Positions 34,575-44,870 of a stretch of DNA of 64,000 bases are shown piece by piece; positions within the stretch are counted from its first letter, which is position 1, and each line of letters opens with the position of its first letter. The notes beneath the pieces are model-generated. The model did no database searches. It saw only the letters and a program-made list of their open reading frames with translations, and had not been told where the DNA came from. Source of the stretch: Girardinichthys multiradiatus (taxonomy: Eukaryota; Chordata; Actinopteri; Cyprinodontiformes; Goodeidae); contig NC_061817.1 of assembly GCF_021462225.1 (NCBI RefSeq), positions 10,773,936 to 10,837,935 of the forward strand. The letters run 5' to 3'. The translations under genes were made by a program, and so were the position numbers.

Positions 34575-35924
34575 AAGTCCGGCACCTGGACTCCACAGGA
34601 ACCTACGCCAGGATCCTGTTTGTGGATTTCAGCTCTGCCTTCAACACCATCGTCCCAGTTCTGCTACAGGAGAAGCTCTCCCAGCTGAGTGTGCCCGACT
34701 CCACCTGCAGGTGGATCACTGACTTCCTGTCTGACAGGAAGCAGCGCGTGAGGCTGGGGAAGCACGTCTCTGACTCCCTGACCATCAGCACCGGTTCCCC
34801 CCAAGGCTGTGTTCTCTCTCCTCTGCTCTTCTCCCTGTACACCAACAGCTGCACCTCCAGTCACCAGTCTGTCAAGCTTCTGAAGTTTGCGGACGACACC
34901 ACCCTGATCGGACTCATCTCTGATGGTGATGAGTCTGCGTACAGATGGGAGGTATGACCATCTGTTGGACTGGTGCAGCCAGAACAACCTTGAGCTCAAC
35001 GCTCTAAAGACAGTGGAGATGGTTGTGGACTTCAGGCAGAACCCAGCCCCACCTGCCCCCATCACCCTCTGTGACTCCACAATTGACACTGTGGAATCTT
35101 TCCGCTTCCTGGGAACCATCATCTCCCAGGATCTCAAGTGGGAGCCAAACATCAGCTCCCTCATCAAGAAAGCCCAGCAGAGGATGTTCTTCCTGCGGCA
35201 GCTGAAGAAATTCAACCTGCCAAAGACTATGATGGTGCACTTCTACACAGCCATCATTGAGTCCATCCTCACCTCCTCCATCACCATCTGGTACGCCGCT
35301 GCTACAGCCAAGGATAAGGGCAGGCTGCAGCGTGTCATTCGGTCTGCTGAGAAGGTGATTGGCTGCAGTCTACTGTCGCTCCAGAAACTGTACACCTCCA
35401 GGACCCTGAAGCGGGCAGGGAAGATTCTGGCTGATCCCTCCCACCCCGGTCACAGACTCTTTGAGACTCTCCCCTCTGGCAGGAGGCTGCGGTCCATCCG
35501 GACCAAAACCTCACGCCACAAGAACAGTTTTTTCCCATCTGCCACCAGCCTGGTTAACAAAGCCCGGAAACCACCTTGACACTCTCCCTTTCCCCCACAC
35601 CCCCCCTTTTTTTGCTGACAGGACACCTGTAACCTGTAACTCTATGTGTTACATTAACGCTCAGCTTGGACTCCTGCTTTACTTGCACTGCTTTACTTGC
35701 ACAATGATCACCTGCACTGTTGTATTGCTCTTGCATCTTATACTGCTCTATATTTACTCTCACTCACTTAAAACTGTGCACATATATTTATATTATATTG
35801 TAGATATGTTTATACTGTTTAATTTGTATTGTATTGCACCGACTACGCCAAAACAAATTCCTTGTATGTCCAAAAACGTACTTGGCAATAAAGCTTTTCT
35901 GATTCTGATTCTGATTCTGATTCT
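34575..35924 (+). mobile_element. 5'-truncated LINE (jockey/CR1-L2-Rex1 group) with (GATTCT)n tail
   Basis: The element holds the reverse-transcriptase palm and C-terminal region, a roughly 320-bp 3' UTR and a tail of four GATTCT units (35901-35924) after GGCAATAAAGC. The 5' part (endonuclease and N-terminal reverse transcriptase) is missing, the usual outcome of incomplete target-primed reverse transcription. This part is richer in GC than the host sequence. The clade within the jockey superfamily was not resolved. Confidence 0.88.
34576..35579 (+). pseudogene. LINE reverse transcriptase, 5'-truncated, one frameshift
   Basis: In frame from about 34576, it reads FVDFSSAFNT (palm motif A), then STGSPQGCVLSPLLFSLYTN (motif B) and LLKFADDTTLIG (motif C with the catalytic FADD pair). 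At about 34945-34957 the frame shifts; the true protein continues in the frame 34923-35579 with LLDWCSQNNLELNALKTVEM, FRFLGTIIS and a C-terminal region ending FFPSATSLVNKARKPP. The sequence is otherwise well preserved, suggesting recent insertion. Without its start, endonuclease and intact frame it is dead. Confidence 0.9.
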
Positions 35925-35934
35925 AAAATTTTAA

Positions 35935-37080
35935 AGTTAAAATGGTATGTGGTAAAGCTGAGATTGATCCATATAAAGTAACACTAATTGTTTTTCTTAC
36001 TGAAGTGTAGCGGTGTTACAGCATCTGTATTTATACCCAGACGTTTCTGTTTGGGTCTTGCACGTTTTGAATACATTAGAGGTTTAATAAGATCTTGTGC
36101 CATGAGATCCTGCGATAATAAAACACCACAATATTTCACATCAAAGTGAAGTCTGTCTCACAAAGCGCTGTCCAGTTGCTGTCAGTACGTGACTTTTTCT
36201 GGTGAAGTTAGTGCAAGTTAATAAAATGGACCCTGAATAATAAAACATTGGTACAGTTATGGTTTCATTTATTATAAAATATTTATTCATAATTTAACAA
36301 TAAAAATCAAGTGTGATAGCAGGAAAGTATCTATCCATACTGTTGTTAGTATTACCTAAGAGTGATACAACAAATGAAGTAATAGCAATAGAAATGTCTG
36401 TCTTCTTTCCTCTCCTCCTTTTCTGTCTAACACTCTTTCTTTCCCTTCGCTTAGCTTTGCTCTACTTTCTATCAGTCTATTTTCCTCCATAAGATTTTTG
36501 TTTCAGAAACCCTTTAGAAGTTGGTTATTTTCAGATGAGAAACTAGGATAATCATAATATAATTGCATAAATATTAACCTTTTTTTTAAATTATTTGACT
36601 AGTTTTCTCAGGTGATGATATGCTGAACATGCTATATTTAGCAAAAAAACCCAACTATTTTCATTTGGAGCTACAAGGTCATACAACAGAGGAAATGCAC
36701 ATTTAACCAGGTTATTCTCTCTCCCTCCTCATCATTCTCAGTTCATGCAGTTCTTACCTCATTCACTTTCTCTGTTACTGACTCTTTTATTGTTTGTGAG
36801 GAACTTTCATATGTCCAAACTGGGGAGTCAAACACCCCTCAGTCTGAAAGTCTATGTTCACATATCACAACAATAAATTGACAAAACAACTAATAACTAG
36901 CTCTGAAAATATAAACTAAAGGTCACTAATCGATTCTAAAACATTTTACTTTGGAGAAACTCTTGTTGGCACTGTAGCACTCCACTTTCCTAATTCAGGC
37001 AGCACTTCAAAAGTGATTTCTCCCTCTCTCCCTCACTCAGCTGCAGCTATTCCCTGTGCTCCCATCTTGCCTTTTGTTGT
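35935..37080. other. no gene recognised; includes one hAT-like fragment
   Basis: Apart from the repeat at 36076-36180, AT-rich sequence with no exon or named element. Confidence 0.4.
36076..36180 (+). mobile_element. end fragment of the hAT-like repeat family (copy 3)
   Basis: Starts TTAGAGGTTTAATAAGATCT, then TTGTGCCATGAGATCC, and further on AGTGAAGTCTGTCTCACAAA, the inverse of a block at 26850-26875. Only this end is recognised. Confidence 0.45.
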
Positions 37081-37081
37081 C

Positions 37082-37440
37082 CTATACGTTCATAAAAGCT
37101 TGGTTTATTTGCATTTGGGTTCTTACCTTTAGTAAAGCAAAACATATCCCAGCCTTATATTTTTTTACCTGGGCACAGTGAATGTTGACAACGTTTCCTG
37201 CAGTGAACCACACCTTCATCACAGCAAGGATTAGCCCAGTCCAAGGCAGCGTGCTCAGCTCTTCTTCTACTCTGTCTGTAACATTAACAGCAGCGTGGAC
37301 AGCTACCGTAACAGCTGTTGTTGTGTGCAACATGCTCAATTGAACTTTCTACCCCCGGTTACCGTAATAACATGCAACATTTATATTCTTTGAAATCTGA
37401 GACATTCCTGGAAATTGGGGACGTCTGGTCACCCTAATAA
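37082..37440 (-). other. possible dispersed-repeat fragment
   Basis: The minus strand from 37438 reads TTAGGGTGACCAGACGTCCC, a sequence opening seen in many vertebrate dispersed repeats. A minus frame at 37082-37339 follows but resembles nothing I know. Low certainty. Confidence 0.25.
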
Positions 37441-39310
37441 TACCCCAACTGGCTAACTGTTAGCAGCTAACGAAGCTCCAGTTCACAAAAAACACAGTCT
37501 GCAGAAGAGTCAAACCTGAGCTGGGTCATTCTACATTAGTTACAGATTCTCTTTCCTATTCTTGGAAATGCAAAAAAAAAACAGGGGCTCTTAGATTAGT
37601 TTTAGCTAGCAAAAATCAAAGTGTTTTTGTGAATCCAATAATGTTTATTGTTTCATGAGCTACGCATGTGTACAAAAAGAACCCACAGGAATGTTGCATT
37701 GTTTAAATGTGTAACTAAAGTGTGGGACTCTGCCACACTGCACAGACAAACCCCCTTCCCTCACAAACGTTCATTAAAGTCTGCCGTTTGAGAATTTTAT
37801 GGTTTGTCATTCCTCTACTGTGACGATGATGAAAGCAAGGTGGATTTAAAAAAAAAGCTTTGGGCTTTCAGGATGCTAGCTCCAAGTTGAATGTAGTTAT
37901 TTAGTTTAAAACCAACAGCTAAAAAGATTTATAAACCCAGCTGGTTGGCTGCGTATAAACCCAGCTGTGTGTAGCAATCAAACAGCCCTTCGCTAACAAT
38001 TCAGATGATGTTCAAAGCTATAACAACATAAACATAAGCTGAAAGTAATGTAACCACGTTATGAAAGTGCCTCTCTTCCCACAACGGCTACTGCAGTTAC
38101 CCTCACTATTGATTATAATGCCAATCTGGATGCATTGAGGTGCAGGCCATGTTCTGAATCTACACTAAAATGGTTGTATATTTTTATTTCACGATTTGTT
38201 TTTGGAATTTTTTTTCACAAACAGGTTTTATTTAATAAAAAATATATCATGTTCTTTATTTTATTCAAGGCTAAATACAATGACAAATAAAAATCTACTG
38301 TACTGACCATTGACCTCACAGGCGAGGTATGTAAAGAACTGTGACATTTGTGAAGTGTTACTCCCTTAGCATGGTCTCTGCATTATTTGTAAATTGTTTG
38401 CTAAATTAAATAAACAAATTGTTCCTATTCAGTATTATCACTATCCATTTTTGAAATGTTGATTTTAAGACTTTTCCAAAAAGCATGCTAAAAGGGGAAT
38501 TTTGTTTCGTTTTACTTTGTATCACGTGTTTTCTTGAAACATCTTCATCCTTCCGCAAACAGCCAGAAAATGGTGTAGTGTGTCTCCAGCTTTAGACTCT
38601 CACTGAAATAAAAGACAAACCATCTGTTCTGTCGAGTGACCATACTAGTTTAGCAAATTAGTTTAGTTTATCAAACTGACAGCCATAATTGTTAGACATG
38701 CATACCCTTTTCCCTGACCCTAACCCAATTAAGTACTTATAAACTGATGGCTCCTATTCACATGGTGGACTAATAATTAACCATTCATTTTTATTGAGGC
38801 AATGTATGCTACTCTGATATGTATGCTGCAATGTCAGAACAATCTGGCCTGAGGAAGTTAATCCTCAGAGTAAAAGGCAGCAGTTTTACAATAAGGGCAC
38901 ACAAACTGAGCAAAAACTATTTTCCCTCAATGAGTTGCCTTTGAGGTCTTGATAGATGTCGCTAATCTATGCCTCCTAGGTCCCCTTACCTAGACAAAGC
39001 TAAGCATGCGTCTTGCTGCATTGTAATGCAAACACTTGAAGTCGTGGTACGTCATTGTCTGCACAGAAATGTACCATCTTGTTCAAATGGAATTCTATTA
39101 AAACTGGACCAGTGACTGCTGAGGTGTTTTATTGTGGGAAACTTCAAATAATCACTTTATTGTTTTGAACTGCACTGAATTTATTTGGAATGAGCTTGAT
39201 GGGACAGTGTTATGTTTCTTATTGTATTACACATATCTCAAATGTACTGAATTATAATGAGACTAATACAGTCTCTAAAATACCTAGAGATAGGTTTTGT
39301 TTTGAACTAA
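37440..39310. other. no gene recognised
   Basis: AT-rich, no supported exon, no named repeat. Confidence 0.4.
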
Positions 39311-39455
39311 CACTGCACAGCTAAAAACTGAATGGAACTAAAATACATTTAAATGGACTAGATTAAATTAAACTGAACTGAATTAATCCGAATTCAGATG
39401 AATTTTATGGAATTGAACAGAACTGAATTGAATCGAATTGGACCAAACTGAAAAT
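39310..39455 (+). repeat. degenerate GAATT/AACTG-rich simple repeat
   Basis: A stretch of variants of AACTGAATTGAAT. It resembles the tail of the LINE ending at 41035 and may be the decayed tail of another copy. Confidence 0.6.
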
Positions 39456-39736
39456 AATGATTTTGAGCCTGAGTCAGCTGCATTGTGGGTTGCTAGGTTC
39501 CAAACCTGGCCTGTGTTCTCTCTGCATTGAGTTTGCTAGTGGAAACCAGATGGCTTTTAAAAAAAACTTTTCAAACCCATGAATGCTGTTCATTATATTT
39601 CAGATGTTAAACTGGCCTGCAATCCAATAAGTGAAGATTACTTTGCAAAAAAACTCGTCAAAATATTAATTTTGACACTGTATTAACCTATAAACCTACT
39701 CAAGCCTAATTATTTTTGCAACTTCTAAATGAAATC

Positions 39737-39794
39737 AAAAAGCTAATTGGTGTATTAGCTTTTTCAAAAAGCTTTATCCTTTTTGATAAAGCTT
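39737..39794. other. three overlapping hairpins sharing AGCT-centred arms
   Basis: Arms: AAAAAGCTAAT/ATTAGCTTTTT (39737-39747 with 39754-39764, 6-nt loop); AGCTTTTT-C-AAAAAGCT (39757-39773); AAGCTTTATC/GATAAAGCTT (39769-39778 with 39785-39794, 6-nt loop). All arms are perfect. Confidence 0.85.
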
Positions 39795-41035
39795 ATAGTT
39801 AGAGTGGCTTAGGTTATTAGGGAGGGCGCCTTCCTCCCTCCCTGTTGGTTGGAGTAAGAGGGAATCAGGTTTAGCCTAAACCGGCTCAGTTATGGTTGAG
39901 GTGCAAACACACCCTCCATTTCTGCTACCTGTATGACCCCCTCTCTTTTCCAATGGTTATAATCTGACAGAGAGTCTGACAGAGAGAGGTATCTCGATCG
40001 TTGTGGTTTTTAGTATAACAATGACCATCAATGGGCTCTAGATGCACAAACTGTCTACTTTTAAGGCAAGGCTTAAAACTTTCATTTTTGATAAAGCTTA
40101 TAGTTAGAGTGGCTTAGGTTATCCTGAGCTATCTGTGTAGTTATGCTGCTATAGGCTTAGGCTGCTGGACGACATAATGACCACTTTCACCCTCTTCGCT
40201 ACATTCTCACACTACTCTCCAATTTTGCATTATTTGCTGTTATTTAAGCTTTTAACCTTGTTCTCTCTTTTCTCTTCCTAGAAGCTACAGCTGGCCTGAC
40301 TCTGTGTCAACCTGTGACACCTTTCTGGAGAGGGGCATCGTCCAAGCTTCTGCTGGCAACAACTTAATGCTCACCTTCTACCGATGATCCACATGGCCCT
40401 GTCTTTCAGTGTTTAACCCTTTCTCTCTCCTAGACATGGCAATTGACTGAGCTTTACTGTAACTAATTATGTGTGCTCTCTTTCAGACTCTAACCTTGAA
40501 AACTGGCTCAGAGTTTATCTGTTCTTTCTTTCTAGGTGAAACGACTAAAGGAGCTACATCTATTAACATTTACTTTTCCTTCCCATAGAAAGGACTCCTG
40601 GATCAGTGCTTCTGTATTCTTTTTGTGTCTCTGCTCTGTTCTCTCAAACCCCAGTCGGTTGTGACAGATGGCCGCTCACACTGAGCCTGGTTCTGGTTCT
40701 GCTGGAGGTTTCTTCCTGTTAAAAGGGAGTTTTTCCTCTCCATTGTAGCTACATGCATGCTCAGTATGAGGGATTGCTGCAAAGTCAACGCCAGTGACTG
40801 TTCACTGTGCTCATCTGGGAGGACGTAATGCTGCAAGTCACTGACTGGATGCAATCTGCTGGGTTTCCTTTGATAGAAAAACTTTTTATCCAATTTGAAT
40901 AAATAACTGAATCTGACTGCACTGTTCAATGATTAGGATTAATTGGAATGTATGTACCTGACTTTTGTGAAGTGCCTTGAGACGACATGTGTTGTGAATT
41001 GGCGCAATATAAATAAACTGAATTGAATTGAATTG
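39781..41035 (+). mobile_element. LINE 3' end with (GAATT)n tail
   Basis: The right part is a fish LINE 3' UTR: GGAGGTTTCTTCCTGTTAAA (40703-40722), then TGCCTTGAGACGACATGTGT and the tail AATTGAATTGAATTGA ending near 41035. Upstream sequence with pyrimidine-rich segments (40220-40620) seems part of the same element. A 37-bp exact direct repeat (39781-39817 and 40086-40122) lies at its left side. No reverse transcriptase is present, so it is strongly 5'-truncated. Family not resolved. Confidence 0.65.
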
Positions 41036-41340
41036 ATGATTTTGAAATGGTGCATCTTTAAACCAATCAACCTTAGAAAGCTGTCCAAGCTCACCATCCT
41101 GAGATTTGTATCGTTTCAGCCTATATCAGAGTTTCCATCTTTAGACCGTACGACACATAAGCTATTACAGCCAGCTATGATTCTTATTTGTTTTCCAAGG
41201 AAACGTCAGGGCCAGGACAAACACAACGGCATGATATTCTCTATATACAGCGAGGGATGACATCATATGCAGCAAACGGCCAAGACGAAGATCACACATG
41301 ACTGAAAAACCACCCGCTGGATCATCATATGGAGGACTGT

Positions 41341-41361
41341 CCACACACACACACTCACACA

Positions 41362-41402
<41 letters not shown>

Positions 41403-41412
41403 ACACACACAC
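41341..41412 (+). repeat. (CA)n microsatellite
   Basis: About 70 bp of CA with few interruptions. Confidence 0.95.
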
Positions 41413-41414
41413 AG

Positions 41415-42305
41415 AATATGAATAAATACATTTTTAAATAAAATAATTAGTTATTTTTTTTAGTTTTAGTTTTTTTTATCTTTTAATGCCTTATATTTCT
41501 GGCAAACTCCACATAAGATTATAATTTTCCTGCATCATGTTAAACCTAATCCAAGGTCTAATTTATGTACATGAGGGACCTAAATATCATGATTACTTAT
41601 GATGGTTCATAGGAACCATTTTCTGTTTACCTTTCAGAAATGACAAAGATAATATCGAGAACATGTAAATTACTCAGATAAAGATCTTCTCTGCAAACAT
41701 GTGCTTTATCCAGGCAACTGGGTTGGGCCATCATCCTCAGGGGAAAACAAATTAATCTTGACACTGATTGACAGGTACCTCCAGTGCATTTCTGACTAAA
41801 CCAATACCAGCTGAAATGTTTGGCACAAGTTAACTGTACAGCATCTCTTAAAAAAATAATTAAATAACTAAATAAAGATGTGCTGGAAGTAGGAGAATAA
41901 CAAGTGGAGATAATCCCATGTGAGGCCTGTCCTAAATTCTGTATCATTTTTACTGATGAGCTTCTTGGGCAGCTGCCACGCCAAGCGAGGGTGCTCATAA
42001 ACAAATAATTATTCATCCTAATAATCTTCCATATTCATGTGCAAATAAGATCCCTCCCTGGTATCTCAGCAGCTTCAAGGTTGTATGTAGGAGGTTCCTC
42101 TAACTACTGCCTGACTTGACTCATTTCATGCCAGGAACGAGTCCGTCTAAGGGTCAAGGATATGTTCTAGCCAGATATGAGAGTTTTTCACAAGCACAGT
42201 TTTTACTAATAAATGTAAAAGCAGAGGATTTTCTCTGAATATATGTTTTAGGAGCTCACAGAACATCTGTTCAACATGTATCCTATATGAAAGAAATGTA
42301 GGAAC
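41415..42305. other. no gene recognised
   Basis: A 129-codon minus frame at 41627-42016 has no recognisable domain or codon signature. Nothing else seen. Confidence 0.4.
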
Positions 42306-42310
42306 AAGTA

Positions 42311-43330
42311 CAATACTTTTCAAAACTATTCACACCCCTTAAACTTTCTACACATTCCAACCATAAACTTTAATGTATTTCATTAGGATTTCATGTGATA
42401 GACCAACACAAAGCAGTGTATCATAGTGAAGTGGGAAGAACAAGTTAAATGTGTTATTCTTTTACTTTTTACAAACAAAAACCTAATAAGTGTGGTGAAA
42501 TCCAGCTGTTCTGTGAAGGCCTCAGAGGTTTGTTGGAGAACATTAGTGAACAAACAGCATCATCAAGACCAAGGAACACTGCAGACAGGTAAGGGAGAAC
42601 GTGGTGGAAAAGTTTAATGTTATAATTACAAAACAATATCCACTCTGAACATCTCAGAGAGCTCGGTTGAATCCAATCCATGAACCCTTTAGATCTGACC
42701 CAACGACTAACTATGAACCCATGCTGAACACAGCATCCCCACTTTGAAACATGGTAGTAGCAGCATTGTTCTGTGGGATTATTTTGCAACAAGGACGGGG
42801 AACTTGGTCAGAGTTGATAGGAAGATGGTCAATCTGGTAGGAAAGCTACTTGAGTCTGAAAAAACTAGGGTGGAGGCTCACATTTCTGTAAGACAACTAT
42901 CCAAAACACACAGGCAAGGCTGTAATGGAATGGTTTAGATCGAAGTATATTCATGAGTTAGAGTGTCCTAGTCAAAGTCCACACCTAAAACACCTGAAAA
43001 TCTATTGCAAGGCAGGTTGATGTTTAGAGGTGCTCTCATTCCAGTCTGACCAAAGTTAAACGATTTTCCACAGAAACATGGGAAAAACATTTCATCTCAG
43101 GATGTTCAGAGCTGGGGTTATAACTGATGCAAAAGTATTTATTTACTGGAGCTAAATACTTTCTGTACTTTTCATTTTTTTATCGGTAAATACATTTGGA
43201 TAGTACTTATTTTCCTTACACTTTACAATTATGCACTACTTTGTGTAGGTCTATTGCAAGATGTCCCAATAAAATAAATTTTTATTTGGCTTATAACAAG
43301 ACAAACTGAATACTTATTCACTTTACTGTG
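42311..43330 (+). mobile_element. Tc1-like family A element, both ends with TA flanks, heavily mutated
   Basis: TA flanks at 42309-42310 and 43331-43332. Left end CAATACTTTTCAAAACTATT and right end TTCACTTTACTGTG are decayed terminal repeats. Inside, in order on the plus strand: CAGCTGTTCTGTGAAGGCCT (5' leader), AACATGGTAGTAGCAGCATT (catalytic domain), GGAATGGTTTAGATCGAAGT, CCTAGTCAAAGTCCACACCT. The N-terminal coding half is largely deleted and all frames are broken. Confidence 0.85.
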
Positions 43331-43334
43331 TATT

Positions 43335-43930
43335 ATTAATCTTAAAAAAGCTTTTGGAGATTCACGTAATAAATCTTCAAAGAAAAATCAATATGTCTAC
43401 TGAGAGGATGTTAAACGTGGCCCTCTACTGTCTGACGGCTTCTTAGAGGTTTAAACAAGTCACAAGCGCTGTGCGTAATTACGCATAACTGAATATTCCA
43501 TCCTTTATACAGGGGCCCCTCACGTATCACAGTGTAACCTTAACCCATCTTTCCCCACTGTGCATGACATGCAATAGTGCGCTTCATCTGTATGTATGGC
43601 TATAAATAGCGCACAGACCCCCTTGCTTCTAGGAGCACTAATGAGAGGAGTCAGGTTCTCAATGTGGATGAAACAGCTCTGGGTGGGCTGGACACTGATT
43701 TGGGTAAAAGTTTGGAAACCAATTTTAAGAAATGAATCCCGTTTGCATAATAAAGCTGCTGGGGGACCTTGGCACACAAGAATGATCTGGAAATTGATTT
43801 GTTTCTATTAAAACTTTGTTTCAGTACAGGAAAGTACAGAAATAAGCAAATTATTAGTTTACACAGCACGTACCATTGTGGTGTGGGGAAATGTGCCAAC
43901 ACTCTCAAAGAGCCATTTTCCACTTTCCAA
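43335..43930. other. no gene recognised
   Basis: Overlapping small frames on both strands, nothing identified. Leads into the CpG-rich stretch. Confidence 0.4.
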
Positions 43931-43937
43931 AGTTCAG

Positions 43938-44218
43938 CTTCCAGAAAAAAGGTGGGAGATAGAAAAGTGCCTGGTTCTTGTTCTGCTGGGCCTAATTCTC
44001 GGCCTGCTGCCCGGTAACCATTCTACAGTGCTGGGGGAGTCTGCGGGTCAACTTTCCTCGTTACTAATCCGAGCCGGCTCTCTTCATCAAGACAGTTTCT
44101 GTTCCGTTTCAGCTCGATGTTCCTATGACATTCCAACTTCGTGGGTGCTGAGCTCGACAATCGATTCCCCGTCCGCGGACCCGGCCACCGACAGAGCCCG
44201 AGGCGGCGGAAACGGACC
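43938..44218 (+). other. open frame between a candidate acceptor and a strong donor
   Basis: After an AG preceded by a pyrimidine-rich tract at 43913-43937, one frame stays open to the GTAAGT donor at 44219. Near its start it encodes a hydrophobic stretch (CLVLVLLGLILGLLPG) followed by Ser-rich and Gly/Arg-rich sequence. No in-frame ATG lies upstream, and no family is recognised. It may be a non-coding first exon whose openness is due to high GC. Little weight is put on the protein reading. Confidence 0.2.
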
Positions 44219-44870
44219 GTAAGTAGCCTTCTCTCTCTGCGCTCACCCGATCAGCTGTTGCTCCTGCAGATTTAGACGCCTTTCTCCCCTTTCATGCATG
44301 CACTCGATCCCCGGCTTTTTGTTGATCCGAAAACGTGCAGCTCTTCATCCACCTGTTCCTTCAGAGTCCGCCGAGAGAAGGGACGCCTCAGACCAAACTC
44401 ACCGTCCGGAGCTCAGAGACATCAGAGCAGAACGCAGCCTACCAGCGACGGAGACGTGACCGTGGCGTGTGAGTGACACCGAGCAGCTGAAATCGAGTAA
44501 ACAAAGTGCTGAAAGTGGGGAAACACAGCGTGGCTGCACGCACGCACGCACGCAGCCAACCAGGGGAGGAAGAGCGTTGCGGTATGTCCCGCGGCCGCGG
44601 CCGGAGAAGCGGAGCGGCGCTGCGCGGAGAGCAGAGGAGAGGAGCTGGTGAATTATTAATAACCGCAGCGGTCCGCAGTCTGTCGCGTTCAGTGAGTAAG
44701 CAGGCGGCAGCTGGGGGTTTAGAGGAATTAAATACGAGCTCAGAGTAAACCATGGACGCAGGGGATTAGAGGCTCTCACCGGCTACAGTGTAGGGGCAGC
44801 TCGGGGCCGACAGCGAGGGCGGGAGGGAGCGAAGCGGAGGGGGGATTTGGAGGTTAGGAGAAATGTTTTT
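43940..44870. promoter_or_regulatory. CpG-rich stretch, possible distal promoter with candidate first exons
   Basis: A sharp rise in GC and CpG runs from about 44.1 to 44.85 kb (many CCGCGG, CGGCGG and GCGGCCGCGG words, CACG repeats at 44538-44553). Plus-strand donors are visible at 44219 (ACC|GTAAGT), 44469 (GCGT|GTGAGT) and 44692 (TTCA|GTGAGTAAG), with a good acceptor at 44364 (CCTGTTCCTTCAG). Minus-strand donors are visible at 44402 (ACG|GTGAGT) and 44779 (CCG|GTGAGA). Such a stretch in an otherwise AT-rich, gene-empty region is typical of a vertebrate CpG-island promoter. It could be a distal nfix promoter (minus strand), a divergent neighbour (plus strand) or both. Confidence 0.55.

Noticed and set aside
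34664..35240. Minus-strand frames up to 183 codons
   Set aside because: Antisense shadows of the LINE reverse transcriptase.
35461..35934. 157-codon plus frame overlapping the LINE 3' end
   Set aside because: A shadow frame across the reverse-transcriptase end, the 3' UTR and the GATTCT tail.
41341..41412. Regular repeats that could suggest an array
   Set aside because: A plain CA microsatellite; there are no spacers and nothing CRISPR-like, as expected for a vertebrate.
41627..42016. 129-codon minus open frame
   Set aside because: No domain, no signal peptide, no splice context, and no codon-use evidence.
44399..44779. 126-codon minus frame and 104-codon overlapping minus frame in the CpG-rich stretch
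   Set aside because: High GC lengthens open frames on all frames here. The minus donor at 44402 leaves the first frame in phase 2, which does not fit the candidate exon at 27.1 kb or NFI exon 2.
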